DNA of 64,000 nt from Steroidobacteraceae bacterium. Its GTDB lineage: Bacteria > Pseudomonadota > Gammaproteobacteria > Steroidobacterales > Steroidobacteraceae. Position numbers and translations under genes: made by a program. The notes beneath the pieces are model-generated. The model was not told the origin of the DNA. It searched no databases and was given only the letters and a program-made list of their open reading frames with translations. How positions within the stretch are numbered: the stretch's first letter is position 1; every line of letters begins with the position of its first letter. Of this stretch, positions 44,872-52,869 are shown one piece after another. Location of the stretch: positions 124,001 through 188,000 of the forward strand of contig JAHCAM010000001.1 in NCBI GenBank assembly GCA_019634895.1, read 5' to 3'.

Positions 44872-45342
44872 ATGTATCTCTGGATGAAGCTGATCCACAT
44901 CCTCGCCGTGGTGCTGTTCCTCGGCAACATCATCACCGGCCTGTTCTGGCACCGGCACGCCGAGCGCACGCGCCACCCGCGGCTGCTGGCGCACACGATG
45001 GACGGCATCATCCGCAGCGACCGGCTGTTCACGATGCCGGGCGTGATCGTGATCATCGCGACCGGCATCTTCACGGCGGTGCAGGGCGGCATCCCGCTGC
45101 TGCGCACCGGCTGGATCGCGTGGTCGCTGCTGCTGTTCGCGGCCTCCGGACTCGCCTTCATGTTCAGGGTCGCGCCGCTGCAGCGCGAGCTGCGCGCACT
45201 CGCGGATGCGGGCGCGGCGAGCGGATCATTCAACTTCGACGCCTATCACAAGGTCGCCGTGCGCTGGGAGATCTGGGGCGCGGTCGCGACCGTGACGCCG
45301 CTGGCCGCGCTCTGGCTGATGGTGCTGAAGCCGGCGTTCTGA
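44872..45342 (+). CDS. DUF2269-like integral membrane protein
   Basis: A 156-residue protein with about four helices, starting 'MYLWMKLIHILAVVLFLGNI' with a conserved His, and containing 'TMPGVIVIIATGIFTA' and 'AVATVTPLAALWLMVLKPAF'. This matches the predicted integral membrane family DUF2269, which has no known activity; some related small membrane proteins bind heme. It starts three bases after the SDR stop. Confidence 0.8.
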   Translation: MYLWMKLIHILAVVLFLGNIITGLFWHRHAERTRHPRLLAHTMDGIIRSDRLFTMPGVIVIIATGIFTAVQGGIPLLRTGWIAWSLLLFAASGLAFMFRVAPLQRELRALADAGAASGSFNFDAYHKVAVRWEIWGAVATVTPLAALWLMVLKPAF

Positions 45343-45392
45343 GCGCACGCCGGCGGGTGGCGCTAGAATCGGCACGGAGGTGACCGGCGCCG

Positions 45393-45860
45393 ATGGCGAG
45401 ACTCGAGGACAAAGGCCCGCGCAGGCTGCCGGCGCCGCCCGCGCCGACGCGGCGCGGCGCCAATCCGTGGCGGCTGTCCGACACCGCGCGCCGGCGCGAG
45501 GCGCCGCCGCCCCGCGGCGAACAGTCGGCGGAAAGGCTGCTGCAGGAGATGTTCGGCGATGCGCCGCAGGAAGAAGCGCCGCCGGGCGCCAGGCCGGGCC
45601 AGGCCGATCCCGGGCCGCCGGCGCCGCGGCGCATGCGCACGCCGTGGTCGTCCTCGCGCCGGCGGCACAGCTTCTGGCCGCTGCTGGTGCTGCTGCTGAT
45701 CGCCGGCGTGCTGGTGAAGCTCGCCATCGAGGCGCGCGAGTCCGGCGACTGGCGCGAGCTGATACCCGCCATCTTCGCGATCGCCTTCATCGCGCACGGC
45801 ATCTGGCGCTCGCGGCGGCGCCGCGAGGGACAGGAAGAGGAACCGGACCGGAACGGCTGA
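45393..45860 (+). CDS. Proline/arginine-rich protein with C-terminal membrane segments
   Basis: A 155-residue protein of no recognised family. The first ~90 residues are disordered, rich in Arg, Pro and Ala. Two hydrophobic stretches follow (about 92-110 'FWPLLVLLLIAGVLVKLA' and 120-140 'LIPAIFAIAFIAHGIW'), ending in a basic/acidic tail. GGAGGTGA lies nine bases before the ATG. Codon use is like its neighbours. It converges with the methyltransferase gene. Confidence 0.65.
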   Translation: MARLEDKGPRRLPAPPAPTRRGANPWRLSDTARRREAPPPRGEQSAERLLQEMFGDAPQEEAPPGARPGQADPGPPAPRRMRTPWSSSRRRHSFWPLLVLLLIAGVLVKLAIEARESGDWRELIPAIFAIAFIAHGIWRSRRRREGQEEEPDRNG

Positions 45861-45876
45861 GAGCCGCAGCGCTGCG

Positions 45877-46497
45877 CTAGGCGGCCAGCCTCCATATCAG
45901 CAACTGGTTGTTCGCCGGCATCCGGTGATCGGCGACCAACGTGAATCCCGCCTTGCGCGCCAGCGCGTCCACCGCCTCGAAATCGCGGATCCCGCTCCCG
46001 GGGTCCTGCGCGTGCAGCATCTCGTCGAAGGCCGCGTTGCTCTCCGAAGTGTACTTTCCGCCATAACGGAACGGCCCGTAGATCGCGAGCAGGGTGCCGG
46101 GCCTGGCGACCGCGGGCAGGTTGGCGAAGAAGGCCACGACCTGCGGCCAGTGCATGATGTGCAGCGTGTTGGCGGTGTACACGCCGTCCACCTTGCGCAC
46201 GTCCCAGGGCGTCTGCGTGACGTCGATGACGACCGGCGCGCGCAGGTTCTTCGGCCCCTCGCGGAAGATGCGCCGGCGCAGGCCGGGCATGGCCTCCGGC
46301 AGCTCCGACGGCTGCCAGACGATCTCCGGCATCGCCAGCGCGAAATGCACGCCATGCTGGCCGGTGCCGCTGCCGACCTCGAGCACGTGCGTGCGGCCCG
46401 CGAACTCGCGGCGCAGCACTTCGAGGATCGGCTCCTTGTTGCGCTCGCAGGCGTCCGAGTGCGGCAGCATCGTCACGGTCGGGACCTTTCGTTTCAT
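45877..46497 (-). CDS. DUF938 SAM-dependent methyltransferase-like protein
   Basis: A 206-residue class I methyltransferase-like protein beginning 'MLPHSDACERNKEPILEVLR' near residue 10, then the SAM motif 'VLEVGSGTGQHGVHFA' and 'YTANTLHIMHWPQVVAFFAN', 'AIYGPFRYGGKYTSESNAAF'. This is the DUF938 pattern; the substrate is unknown. It overlaps the rhomboid gene by ATGA, so the two are cotranscribed. The longer frame upstream is the rhomboid shadow. Confidence 0.9.
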   Translation of the reverse strand: MKRKVPTVTMLPHSDACERNKEPILEVLRREFAGRTHVLEVGSGTGQHGVHFALAMPEIVWQPSELPEAMPGLRRRIFREGPKNLRAPVVIDVTQTPWDVRKVDGVYTANTLHIMHWPQVVAFFANLPAVARPGTLLAIYGPFRYGGKYTSESNAAFDEMLHAQDPGSGIRDFEAVDALARKAGFTLVADHRMPANNQLLIWRLAA

Positions 46498-47366
46498 GCC
46501 AGCGCGAACCCCCAGGCGATGGCGAGCAGGGCGACGGCCGCCAGCCCGGCGCCCAACTGTACGCCGCCCGCGCCCGGCGCCGGCAACGGCAGCCGCGCGG
46601 CCAGCGCGCCGGTGGCGGCGCCGACCACGAAGCCGGCCAGGTGCGCGAGCACGTCGGTGTTCTCGCCGCCGGTGCCGGTGAAGGCGAGCAGCGCCACGCC
46701 GCCGATGAGCGGCGCCGTGCGCCGCATCCACGGCGACCAGTTCTGCAGGTGCCGGCGCCAGCCGTAGGCCGCGACCAGGCCGAGCGCCGTGAACACCGCC
46801 GTCGAGGCGCCGAGCAGGAAATGCTGCGGCGGGTGCAGCAGCGCGTCGATGCCGTAGGCGATCCCGCCGCCGACCACGATCAGCAGCCACGCGACGCCCG
46901 GCCCGAGCAGCCGCGCGGCCGGGTAGCCGAACAGCGCGCCGAAGGCGAGGTTCGACAGCAGGTGCAGCAGGTCGCCGTGCAGGGTGAGCGCCGTCAGCAC
47001 GCGCCACCATTCACCGCGCGCCAGGAAGCCGGCATCCAGCACCCCGGCGGATTTCCAGTTGTGGCCGCCGGCAGCGGCGAGCACGCAGAGCGCGACCACG
47101 ATCAGCACCAGCGCGTAGCCGATGACGCCGTAGATGGCGTGCGGGTGGTTCGGCCAGACGACCGGCGCCACCGGCGGGCGGCGGTTCTCGCGCAGGTAGT
47201 GCGCGAGCTCGCGCGCCGCGCGCGGGTGGTGCTCCGGCAGCACCCAGAGGCTGGTGCCGGTGGCGGTGGTGCGCCTTTCGTAGGGGACGCCGATGGCGTC
47301 CAGCACGAAGGCGAAATCCGCGCATTCGGCCGCCGGCAAGTCGGAAGTGAGGGGGATCAGCAGCAA
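46494..47366 (-). CDS. Rhomboid family intramembrane serine protease
   Basis: A 290-residue membrane protein: an N-terminal cytosolic domain (residues 1-75), then six or seven helices. Rhomboid landmarks are present: 'GEWWRVLTALTLHGDLLHLL' with 'SNLAFGALFG', the catalytic Ser in 'FLLGASTAVFTALG' and the catalytic His in 'DVLAHLAGFVVGAATG'. It should cleave single-pass membrane proteins; a substrate is not evident, although one-pass proteins are encoded nearby. It is divergent from the DUF3014 gene. Confidence 0.9.
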   Translation of the reverse strand: MLLIPLTSDLPAAECADFAFVLDAIGVPYERRTTATGTSLWVLPEHHPRAARELAHYLRENRRPPVAPVVWPNHPHAIYGVIGYALVLIVVALCVLAAAGGHNWKSAGVLDAGFLARGEWWRVLTALTLHGDLLHLLSNLAFGALFGYPAARLLGPGVAWLLIVVGGGIAYGIDALLHPPQHFLLGASTAVFTALGLVAAYGWRRHLQNWSPWMRRTAPLIGGVALLAFTGTGGENTDVLAHLAGFVVGAATGALAARLPLPAPGAGGVQLGAGLAAVALLAIAWGFALA

Positions 47367-47438
47367 GGGAACCGCCAGGCGGGGGCAAAGCCTCTAAGAT
47401 GGGTGCCGGAACGCCCGGTATCAACTAGAGTATTTGCC

Positions 47439-48224
47439 ATGTACGCGGAGAAACGCGAGCCGCCGCCCCCGGATGCCGACGAACGGCTGGGGCGCTGGAT
47501 CCTGGGCGGCGTGGTGCTGGTGGCGCTCGCCGTGGGCGCCTGGTACTGGTTCAAGCGCGAGGCCGCGGAGCCCGCGACCGTGGCCGAGCCGCCGGTCGCC
47601 ACCGCCGAACCGGCGGTCCGCAATCCCGTCGAGACGCCCGCGGACGACGCCGACGGCCGCTCCGCCGTCGAGCGCATCGCGGCGCTGGTGGGTCCCGAGC
47701 GCTTCGCGGCGATGTTCATTCCGGAGAGCTTCGTCCGCAACCTGGTGGCGACCGTGGACAACCTGCCGCGGGCGAAGATCGCCACGCGCATCATCCCGGC
47801 GAAGCCGCCGGCCGGGGAGTTCGTCGCCGTGGGCGGCGAGGGCAACCTCGTGCTGGGCGCCGCGAACTACGCGCGCTACGCGCCGTGGATCACGCTGGTG
47901 GATGCGCTCGACGCGGACGCCGCGGTCGACCTGTACCGGCGGCTGTATCCCGAACTGCAGACCGCCTACGAGAACCTCGGCAATCCCGACGGCTACTTCA
48001 ACGACCGCGTGATCGAGGTGATCGATCACCTGCTCGAAACGCCGGAGCCGCCGGACACGATCGCGCTGACGCGCCCGAACGTGCTGTACGAATTCGCGGA
48101 TCCCGCGCTGGAGGCGCAGTCGGCCGGGCGCAAGCTGCTGTTGCGCATGGGACCGGGCAACGCCGCGCGCGTGAAGATGAAGCTGCGCGACATCCGCGAC
48201 CTCATCGCCGTGGCCCAGTACTGA
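47439..48224 (+). CDS. DUF3014 domain-containing membrane-anchored protein
   Basis: A 261-residue protein with one N-terminal membrane helix (about 19-38 'WILGGVVLVALAVGAWYWF'), a proline-rich linker, and a C-terminal domain with 'FVRNLVATVDNLPRAKIATR', 'YAPWITLVDALDADAAVDLY' and 'RMGPGNAARVKMKLRDIRDL', the DUF3014 pattern. The domain probably faces the periplasm. The biochemical role is unknown. The ATG at 47439 is selected because the upstream open frame is antisense to the rhomboid gene. It is followed after 15 bases by a DUF4870 gene. Confidence 0.85.
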   Translation: MYAEKREPPPPDADERLGRWILGGVVLVALAVGAWYWFKREAAEPATVAEPPVATAEPAVRNPVETPADDADGRSAVERIAALVGPERFAAMFIPESFVRNLVATVDNLPRAKIATRIIPAKPPAGEFVAVGGEGNLVLGAANYARYAPWITLVDALDADAAVDLYRRLYPELQTAYENLGNPDGYFNDRVIEVIDHLLETPEPPDTIALTRPNVLYEFADPALEAQSAGRKLLLRMGPGNAARVKMKLRDIRDLIAVAQY

Positions 48225-48239
48225 CAGGGAGAACCCGAA

Positions 48240-48638
48240 ATGACTGACCTGACTTCGCCCCCGCCGGCGGCTGCCGGCGCCGTCTCCGCGCAGGAACGCC
48301 AGTGGGGCATGGCCGCCCACCTGTCCGCGTTGGCCGGATTCATCATTCCGTTCGGCAGCGTGCTCGGCCCGCTGGTCGTGTGGCTGATCAAGAAGGAGGA
48401 GATGCCGTTCGTCAACGACCAGGGCAAGGAAGCGCTCAACTTCAACATCATGGCGGGCATCATCGTGCTCGGCCTGATCATCCTGACGGTCGGCACTTTC
48501 GGGATCGGCGCCCTGCTGACGGTGCCGCTCGGCGTCGCGCTCGGACTGGTGTGGCTGATCTTCACGATCATGGCCGCGATCAAGGCCAACGAGGGCGTGA
48601 GCTACCGCTACCCGATCAACCTGCGCCTGGTGAAGTAA
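48240..48638 (+). CDS. DUF4870 domain-containing membrane protein
   Basis: A 132-residue protein with two or three helices and the DUF4870 blocks 'WGMAAHLSALAGFIIPFGSV', 'PLVVWLIKKEEMPFVNDQGK', 'EALNFNIM' and 'IKANEGVSYRYPINLRLVK'. Function unknown, widespread in bacteria. GGGAGAA lies upstream of the ATG. It ends four bases before family-A element A6. Confidence 0.88.
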   Translation: MTDLTSPPPAAAGAVSAQERQWGMAAHLSALAGFIIPFGSVLGPLVVWLIKKEEMPFVNDQGKEALNFNIMAGIIVLGLIILTVGTFGIGALLTVPLGVALGLVWLIFTIMAAIKANEGVSYRYPINLRLVK

Positions 48639-48642
48639 GGCT

Positions 48643-48693
48643 TAAAGGGGACGCGTCCAATTACCTCCGGGGTAATTGGACGCGTCCCCTTTT
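48643..48693. repeat. Family-A inverted-repeat element (copy A6)
   Basis: Arms 48643-48663 and 48673-48693 flank the 9-base spacer CCTCCGGGG, identical to that of copy A7. It lies between convergent genes. The right end runs into TTTTT, so it may also terminate transcription. Confidence 0.9.
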
Positions 48694-48697
48694 TCGT

Positions 48698-49150
48698 TTA
48701 TCCGAGCAGTTTCGGGCCGAGGGCGGCGACCAGTGCCGCGTCGCGTGCATCGCCACCGCGCGCGCGCAGCCACCATACCGCGCCCTTGGCAACGTGCAAC
48801 GGTGACGGGTTCCCGGTCAGCAGCGTCGCCGCCACTGCGCCCAGCGTCGGCTGGTGGCCGACGATCAGCGCCGGCCGATCAGCATCGGGCCAGCCCGCGG
48901 CGCTGAGCACGGTCGCTGCGTCCGCGTCCGGGGCGATCGCTTCCACGATTTCGAATGGCAGGCCCAGCGCGGCCGCCGTCTCCCGTGCCCGCCGGGCCGG
49001 TGAAACCAGGATGCGCAACCCGGCGGGCAGGCGCGGCCGCAGCCATTCCGCCATCGCACGCGCCTGCGCGCGGCCGCGCTCCGTCAGCGGCCGTTCCAGG
49101 TCCGGCATGCCGTCGGCCGCCTGGGCGTGGCGCCAGAGCAGCAGATCCAT
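48698..49150 (-). CDS. sixA: Phosphohistidine phosphatase SixA
   Basis: A 150-residue histidine phosphatase with the catalytic 'LLLWRHAQAADG' (RHG-type motif, here RHA), 'LVSPARRARETAAALGLPFE' and the second His in 'ALIVGHQPTLGAVAATLL'. SixA removes phosphate from histidine-containing phosphocarriers such as the ArcB HPt domain or PTS-Ntr components. It lies six bases after the ppx stop in the same direction, so it is probably cotranscribed with it. Confidence 0.9.
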   Translation of the reverse strand: MDLLLWRHAQAADGMPDLERPLTERGRAQARAMAEWLRPRLPAGLRILVSPARRARETAAALGLPFEIVEAIAPDADAATVLSAAGWPDADRPALIVGHQPTLGAVAATLLTGNPSPLHVAKGAVWWLRARGGDARDAALVAALGPKLLG

Positions 49151-49156
49151 CGGCGG

Positions 49157-50647
49157 CTACTGCGACATGCGGCGCACCACGAACTGCCGCCCGACCGCTT
49201 CCCACTGCCGCGCCTCGGATTCGAGCGCCGCGGCGGTCAGGGCGTTGCGCGCCAGCCAGTCCTTCGGCAGCTCCAGCGAGAAGCGCCCCTCGCCGCGCAG
49301 CGCGCGGAACGACGGCAACCGCACCCGCGTGCGCCGGCGCAACAGCGTGGAGGCGAGGCGCAGCGCGAACACCAGCGTCCAGTCACCGTCGTCCAGCCCG
49401 TCGCCGCCGACCTTGTCGAGCTTGCCGCGGTGCGCGAGCACGATGCGCGCGAGCCGCTGCTGCTCGGCGCGCGAGAAGCCCGGCATGTCGGCATTGGACA
49501 GCACGTAGGCGGAATGCCTGTGGTACTGGGCATGGGCGATGGACAGGCCGACCTCGGCCAGGCGCGCCGCCCAGTCGAGCAGCAGGCGATCCGGGTCGTT
49601 CTCGCCGCGGCCCGGCGCCCCGAGCTGCTCGTAGATGCGCAGCGCCAGCTCGCGCACGCGCCCGGCCTGCGCCGCGTCCACGTGGTAGCGGCGCATGAAC
49701 TCGGCGACGGTCGCCTCGCGCATGTCGTGGTGCTCGACGCGCCCGAGCAGGTCGTACAGCACCCCGTGCCGCAGCGCGGCCTCGGACACCCGCATGCGAC
49801 CGATGTCCAGTTCGTCGAACACGGCGTATATGATTGCGAAGCCGCCCGGCAGCACCGCGGCGCGGCCGGCCTTCAGTCCCGGGATCCGGTCGGGGTCCGC
49901 GCGCCCCGCCTCGAGCAGCAGCTCGCGCAGCCGCTCCAGCCCGTCGCGGGTGATGCCGTCGGCGGCGAAGCCGCTGGCGGCGAGCACGGTTTCGATCGTG
50001 CGCGCGGTCCCGGAGGAGCCGACCGCCTCCTGCCATCCCGCGCGACGGTAGCCTCTGGCGATCACCGCGAGCTCCTGGCGCGCCTCCAGCACGGCGGCCT
50101 TGAGCGCGCGCTTCTCGATGCGCCCGTCGGGAAAATGCTTCAGGCTCGAACTGACGCAGCCCATGTACAGGCTCTCCATCAGCCGTGGCTTCAGGCCGCG
50201 GCCGACGATGAGCTCGGTGGAGCCGCCGCCGACGTCCACGACCAGGCGCTGGTCCTCGGCGGGCGGCAGCGCGTGCGCCACGCCGAGGTAGATCAGCCGC
50301 GCCTCCTCGCGCCCGGCGATGACCTCGATCGGGAAGCCGAGCGTTTCGCGGGCCTCGCGCAGGAACTCGCGGGCGTTCCGGGCCACCCTGAGCGCATTGG
50401 TGCCGACCGCGCGCACCGCGTCCCGCGGCAGGCCGCGCAGGCGTTCGCGGTATCTGGCCAGCGCCTCCAGCGCCCGCGTCTGGCTGGCCCGGTCCAGGCG
50501 CTTGTCCTGGGTCAGCCCGGCGCCGAGCTGCACCTGCTCGCGCAGGTTGTCGAGGGGGTAGATCTGGCCGCCGGAGACGCGGCCTATCAGGAGGTGGAAG
50601 CTGTTGGACCCGAGGTCGACCGCAGCCAGGGTGTCGGGGCGCGCCAT
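49157..50647 (-). CDS. ppx: Exopolyphosphatase
   Basis: A 496-residue Ppx/GppA-type phosphatase that removes terminal phosphate from polyphosphate. It begins 'AAVDLGSNSFHLLIGRVSGG' and shows 'RAVGTNALRVARNAREFL', the ASKHA phosphate loop 'VVDVGGGSTELIVGRGLKPR', 'AVGSSGTARTIETVL' and a C-terminal HD-like helical domain ('HRHSAYVLSNADMPGFSRAE'). Start at 50647 is chosen over an antisense extension. It is divergent from ppk, the usual pairing for polyphosphate turnover. Confidence 0.95.
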   Translation of the reverse strand: MARPDTLAAVDLGSNSFHLLIGRVSGGQIYPLDNLREQVQLGAGLTQDKRLDRASQTRALEALARYRERLRGLPRDAVRAVGTNALRVARNAREFLREARETLGFPIEVIAGREEARLIYLGVAHALPPAEDQRLVVDVGGGSTELIVGRGLKPRLMESLYMGCVSSSLKHFPDGRIEKRALKAAVLEARQELAVIARGYRRAGWQEAVGSSGTARTIETVLAASGFAADGITRDGLERLRELLLEAGRADPDRIPGLKAGRAAVLPGGFAIIYAVFDELDIGRMRVSEAALRHGVLYDLLGRVEHHDMREATVAEFMRRYHVDAAQAGRVRELALRIYEQLGAPGRGENDPDRLLLDWAARLAEVGLSIAHAQYHRHSAYVLSNADMPGFSRAEQQRLARIVLAHRGKLDKVGGDGLDDGDWTLVFALRLASTLLRRRTRVRLPSFRALRGEGRFSLELPKDWLARNALTAAALESEARQWEAVGRQFVVRRMSQ

Positions 50648-50680
50648 CGCCGGGCACGGTAGCACCCGCCCGGCGGGCGC

Positions 50681-50709
50681 GACAACGGCGGTTGTCACGG
50701 CATTGTAAC
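50681..50709 (+). promoter_or_regulatory. Possible Pho box and hairpin between ppx and ppk
   Basis: Two direct heptamers, TTGTCAC (50692-50698) and TTGTAAC (50703-50709), are spaced 11 bases apart like the CTGTCAT repeats of a PhoB site. They overlap a dyad GACAAC-GGCG-GTTGTC (50681-50696). The site is only 11 bases before the ATG at 50721, which is too close for a normal PhoB promoter, so it is a weak call. Confidence 0.25.
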
Positions 50710-50720
50710 CTGTGGGTCCG

Positions 50721-52820
50721 ATGCTCAGCCGCCGCATGACGCAGAAAATCGCCGCGCCGCCGCTCCTGAACCGCGAGCTCGGCATCCTCGAGTTCAACCG
50801 CCGCGTGCTGGCGCAGGCGGCCGACGACGCGGTGCCGCTGCTGGAACGGCTGCGGTTCCTGACGATCGTGTCCTCGAACCTGGACGAGTTCTTCGAGATC
50901 CGCGTGGCCGGTCTCAGGGAGCAGATCAGGCTGGGCGTTGCGGATCCGGAGCCCGACGGCATGACGCCCAGGGAGACGTTCGCCGTCGTCACGCGCGAGG
51001 CGCGCGCGCTGATCGCGGACCAGTACCGGCTGCTGAACGAGGTGCTGCTGCCGCGGCTCGCGGAAGCGGGCGTGCGCTTCCTGCGCCGCGACGCCTGGAG
51101 CGCGGCGCAGCGCGCCTGGCTGCACGATTACTTCACGCGCGAGCTGCTGCCGGTGCTGACGCCGATCGGGCTCGATCCGGCGCACCCGTTCCCGCGCGTG
51201 TTCAACAAGAGCCTGAACCTGATCGTCGAACTGGAAGGCCGCGACGCCTTCGGCCGCAGCTCGCGGGTGGCGATCGTGCAGGCGCCGCGCGTGCTGCCGC
51301 GCGTGATCCGGCTGCCGCCCGGCGTGGCGGACGGCGAGTGCGAGTTCGTGTTCCTGAGCTCGGTGCTTCACGCGCACGTGGACGAACTGTTCGCGGGCAT
51401 GAGCGTCAGGGGCGTGTACCAGTTCCGCGTCACGCGCAACTCCGACCTGTTCGTGGACGAGGAGGAGATCAAGAACCTGCGCATCGCGCTGCAGGGCGAA
51501 TTGCTGCAGCGGCATTTCGGCGACGCGGTGCGGCTCGAGGTCGTGGACCAGTGCTCGCCGGCGATGGTGGATTTCCTGCTGCTGCAGTTCGGCCTCGACG
51601 AGCAGGACCTGTACCGCGTCGACGGGCCGGTGAACCTCTACCGCCTGCGCGAGGTGCTGTCGCAGGTGGAGAGGCCGGACCTGCGCTACCCGCCGTTCAC
51701 GCCCTCGGTGCCGGCCGCGCTCGAAATGGGCGACGACGACCTGTTCCAGACCATCGCCCGCCAGGACATCCTGCTGCACCACCCGTTCCAGTCGTTCACG
51801 CCGGTGCTGGACTTCATCCGCGCCAGCGCCACCGATCCGCGGGTGCTGGCGATCAAGCAGACCGTGTATCGCACCGGTGCCGATTCGGAGCTGATGCAGA
51901 TCCTGATCGGCGCAGCGCGCGCCGGCAAGGAAGTGACGGTCATCGTCGAGCTGCTGGCGCGCTTCGACGAGGAGGCCAACCTGAGCTGGGCTGCCAAGCT
52001 CGAGGAGGTCGGCGCGCACGTGGTGTACGGCGTGGTCGGCCACAAGACGCACGCGAAGATGGCGCTGATCGTGCGCCGCGAGCCGGGCCCCGACGGGCCC
52101 GTGCTGCGTCGCTACGCGCACCTCGGCACCGGCAATTACCATACGGCGACGGCGCGCCAGTACACGGACTTCGGCCTGCTGACCGCGAACGAGGACATCT
52201 GCCGCGACGTCAACGACGTGTTCAAGCAGCTGACCGGTCTCGGCAAGGCGAGCCGGCTCAGGCACGTCTGGCAGTCCCCGTTCACGTTGCACAAGCGCGT
52301 GGTGGAGGCGATCCGCAACGAGGCGAAGAACGCGCAGGCCGGCCGCCCGGCGCGCATCGTCGCCAAGATGAACGCGCTGCTCGAGCCCGCGATCATCGCC
52401 GAGCTCTATGCGGCGGCGCAGGCCGGCGTGAAGATCGACCTCATCGTGCGCGCGGTCTGCGCGCTGCAGCCGGGCGTGCCGGGGCTGTCCGACAACATCC
52501 GCGTGCGCTCGATCGTCGGGCGTTTCCTCGAGCACACGCGCGTGTTCCTGTTCCACAACGACGGCGCGGAGGACGTGTGGCTATCGTCGGCGGACTGGAT
52601 GGACCGCAACTTCTTCCGCCGCATCGAGCTGTGCTTCCCGGTGCTCGACCGCAAGCTGAAGCGGCGCGTGATCCGCGAGGGGCTCAGGCCCTACCTCGAG
52701 GACAACAGCCAGGCCTGGGTCATGGAAGCGGCGGGCGGCTACCGCCGCCTGACGCCGGGTCGCGGGCGGCCGCGCACCGCGCAGGAGGAGCTGCTCGACT
52801 TGCTGTCCGCGACCAGATAA
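50721..52820 (+). CDS. ppk1: Polyphosphate kinase 1
   Basis: Makes polyphosphate from ATP, reversibly. The 699-residue protein has the PPK1 domains: N-terminal helical domain with 'NRELGILEFNRRVLAQAADD' and 'LTIVSSNLDEFFEIRVAGLR', a middle domain with 'LTPIGLDPAHPFPRVFNKSL', and two PLD-like C-terminal domains. The autophosphorylated His is in 'VGHKTHAKMALIVRRE', and 'RRYAHLGTGNYHTATARQYT' is diagnostic. ATG at 50721 is taken; ATG at 50736 is also possible. Its TAA stop starts family-A element A7. Confidence 0.96.
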   Translation: MLSRRMTQKIAAPPLLNRELGILEFNRRVLAQAADDAVPLLERLRFLTIVSSNLDEFFEIRVAGLREQIRLGVADPEPDGMTPRETFAVVTREARALIADQYRLLNEVLLPRLAEAGVRFLRRDAWSAAQRAWLHDYFTRELLPVLTPIGLDPAHPFPRVFNKSLNLIVELEGRDAFGRSSRVAIVQAPRVLPRVIRLPPGVADGECEFVFLSSVLHAHVDELFAGMSVRGVYQFRVTRNSDLFVDEEEIKNLRIALQGELLQRHFGDAVRLEVVDQCSPAMVDFLLLQFGLDEQDLYRVDGPVNLYRLREVLSQVERPDLRYPPFTPSVPAALEMGDDDLFQTIARQDILLHHPFQSFTPVLDFIRASATDPRVLAIKQTVYRTGADSELMQILIGAARAGKEVTVIVELLARFDEEANLSWAAKLEEVGAHVVYGVVGHKTHAKMALIVRREPGPDGPVLRRYAHLGTGNYHTATARQYTDFGLLTANEDICRDVNDVFKQLTGLGKASRLRHVWQSPFTLHKRVVEAIRNEAKNAQAGRPARIVAKMNALLEPAIIAELYAAAQAGVKIDLIVRAVCALQPGVPGLSDNIRVRSIVGRFLEHTRVFLFHNDGAEDVWLSSADWMDRNFFRRIELCFPVLDRKLKRRVIREGLRPYLEDNSQAWVMEAAGGYRRLTPGRGRPRTAQEELLDLLSATR

Positions 52821-52869
52821 AGGGGACGCGTCCAATTACCTCCGGGGTAATTGGACGCGTCCCCATTTA
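52818..52869. repeat. Family-A inverted-repeat element (copy A7)
   Basis: Left arm 52818-52838 and right arm 52848-52869 flank CCTCCGGGG, the same spacer as A6. It provides the TAA of ppk and, on the other strand, the TAA of the convergent gamma-glutamyltransferase gene. Confidence 0.9.
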
